The notes under the pieces: model-generated | Databases searched by the model: none | Told to the model about the DNA's origin: nothing | What the model saw: only the letters and a program-made list of their open reading frames with translations | Part shown: positions 9,079-9,386 of the stretch, piece after piece | How the letters are laid out: each line of letters begins with the position of its first letter | How positions within the stretch are numbered: position 1 is the first letter of the stretch | NCBI GenBank assembly: GCA_030451965.1 | Contig: JAKDNE010000107.1 | Coordinates: 1-9,386 of the forward strand | Reading direction: 5' to 3' | From: Brachybacterium sp. | Lineage (GTDB): Bacteria > Actinomycetota > Actinomycetes > Actinomycetales > Dermabacteraceae | DNA length: 9,386 nucleotides | Program-made: the position numbers and the translations under genes

Positions 9079-9093
9079 GGATCCTTTGGATCC
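9079..9093 (+). repeat. Small hairpin in the Val-Gly tRNA spacer
   Basis: GGATCC (9079-9084) and GGATCC (9088-9093) form a 6-bp stem with loop TTT in the 27-nt gap between tRNA-Val(CAC) and tRNA-Gly. It may help processing of the polycistronic tRNA precursor, or be chance. Confidence 0.4.
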
Positions 9094-9100
9094 GTGTCAC

Positions 9101-9173
9101 GCGGACGTAGCTCAGTTGGTAGAGCATCACCTTGCCAAGGTGAGGGTCGCCGGTTCGAATCCGGTCGTCCGCT
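9101..9173 (+). tRNA. tRNA-Gly (anticodon GCC), second copy
   Basis: The cloverleaf is the same as in the minus-strand copy, base for base over 73 nt, with anticodon GCC at 9134-9136 and discriminator T. The following bases are CCG, so CCA is not encoded here although it is in the other copy. Confidence 0.96.
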
Positions 9174-9181
9174 CCGAGGAG

Positions 9182-9215
9182 CGGCGCGCTCGACGACTCG
9201 TCGGGAGCGCCGTTT
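9182..9215 (+). terminator. Long hairpin with TTT between tRNA-Gly and tRNA-Cys, partial terminator or processing element
   Basis: CGGCGC (9182-9187) pairs with GCGCCG (9207-9212). After one G-A mismatch, CTC pairs with GGG (one T-G pair) and GACG (9192-9195) pairs with CGTC (9199-9202) around a 3-nt loop. TTT follows. It lies in the 65-nt Gly-Cys spacer of an array that seems to continue, so it may be a leaky terminator or an RNase cleavage guide. Confidence 0.45.
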
Positions 9216-9220
9216 CACGT

Positions 9221-9236
9221 AGATGCGAGAGCATCT
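9221..9236 (+). other. GNRA-tetraloop hairpin directly before tRNA-Cys
   Basis: AGATGC (9221-9226) and GCATCT (9231-9236) form a perfect 6-bp stem closed by GAGA, a GNRA tetraloop. It ends 2 nt before the 5' end of tRNA-Cys, the site of RNase P cleavage, so in the precursor it would stack next to the acceptor stem. Confidence 0.5.
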
Positions 9237-9238
9237 GT

Positions 9239-9309
9239 GGTGGGTTGGCCGAGAGGCGAGGCAACGGCCTGCAAAGCCGTGTACACGGGTTCGAATCCCG
9301 TACCCACCT
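9239..9309 (+). tRNA. tRNA-Cys (anticodon GCA)
   Basis: Acceptor stem GGTGGGT/ACCCACC, anticodon stem ACGGC/GCCGT with loop CTGCAAA (anticodon at 9271-9273), T-arm ACGGG/CCCGT with TTCGAAT, and discriminator T (U73, required by CysRS) are all present. CCA is not encoded (next bases CCG). Length 71 nt. It is 23 nt from the next tRNA-Val. Confidence 0.96.
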
Positions 9310-9332
9310 CCGCCGGCACAAGGAGCCGATAC

Positions 9333-9386
9333 GGGCGATTGGCGCAGCGGTAGCGCGCTTCCCTGACACGGAAGAGGTCACTGGTT
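9333..9386 (+). tRNA. tRNA-Val (anticodon GAC), 3' end cut by the window
   Basis: The 54 nt present, through the 5' part of the T-loop, are identical to the minus-strand tRNA-Val(GAC), with anticodon GAC at 9365-9367. The T-stem 3' strand, acceptor 3' strand and any CCA lie outside the window. Confidence 0.93.

Noticed and set aside
8490..9110. Frames encoding TGIEPVTSSVSGKR and GRPDSNRRPSPWQGDALP-type peptides on both strands
   Set aside because: These are translations of the tRNA-Val and tRNA-Gly genes, well-known false proteins in databases, not coding sequence.
8491..9386. tRNA genes as an integration site of a mobile element
   Set aside because: No integrase, no displaced partial tRNA 3' end and no direct repeat of a tRNA 3' end are seen. 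The truncated last tRNA is cut only by the window edge.

Overview
The window reads as chromosomal DNA of a high-GC Gram-positive actinobacterium. Codons are strongly GC-rich at the third position, two genes appear to start on leaderless transcripts, and the three trehalose enzymes lie in the glgX/treX-treY-treZ order known from Actinomycetota. A member of the Micrococcales would fit, but the genus cannot be fixed from this sequence alone.

Layout. (1) Positions 1-431, + strand: the 3' end of an alpha/beta-hydrolase gene. (2) 556-1614, + strand: a ZapE/AFG1-type P-loop ATPase, apparently leaderless from a GTG start. (3) 1696-8308, - strand: glgX (treX), treY and treZ, convergent with zapE. A short hairpin separates zapE from treZ. 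treY and treZ overlap by 4 nt (ATGA). glgX and treY are separated by 77 nt of hairpin-forming sequence. (4) 8309-8490: the glgX promoter region, a nested palindrome and a strong tRNA terminator. (5) 8491-9386: two divergent tRNA arrays around a 332-bp non-coding centre. The - strand array is Gly(GCC)-Val(GAC). The + strand array is Val(CAC)-Gly(GCC)-Cys(GCA)-Val(GAC), and the last gene is cut by the window end.

How the genes work together. GlgX removes alpha-1,6 branches from glycogen to give linear maltodextrins. TreY isomerises the reducing-end alpha-1,4 bond to the alpha,alpha-1,1 bond of maltooligosyl-trehalose. TreZ cuts off free trehalose. This is the complete TreX/TreY/TreZ route from glycogen to trehalose, a compatible solute and carbon reserve, in one likely co-transcribed unit.

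No new multi-gene system is visible. All full-length proteins belong to recognisable families with intact catalytic motifs. The less ordinary observations are in the non-coding parts: the inverted tRNA duplication in which otherwise identical tRNAs differ in whether CCA is encoded, two leaderless starts, the structured glgX-treY junction, and several hairpins in the tRNA leaders and spacers.
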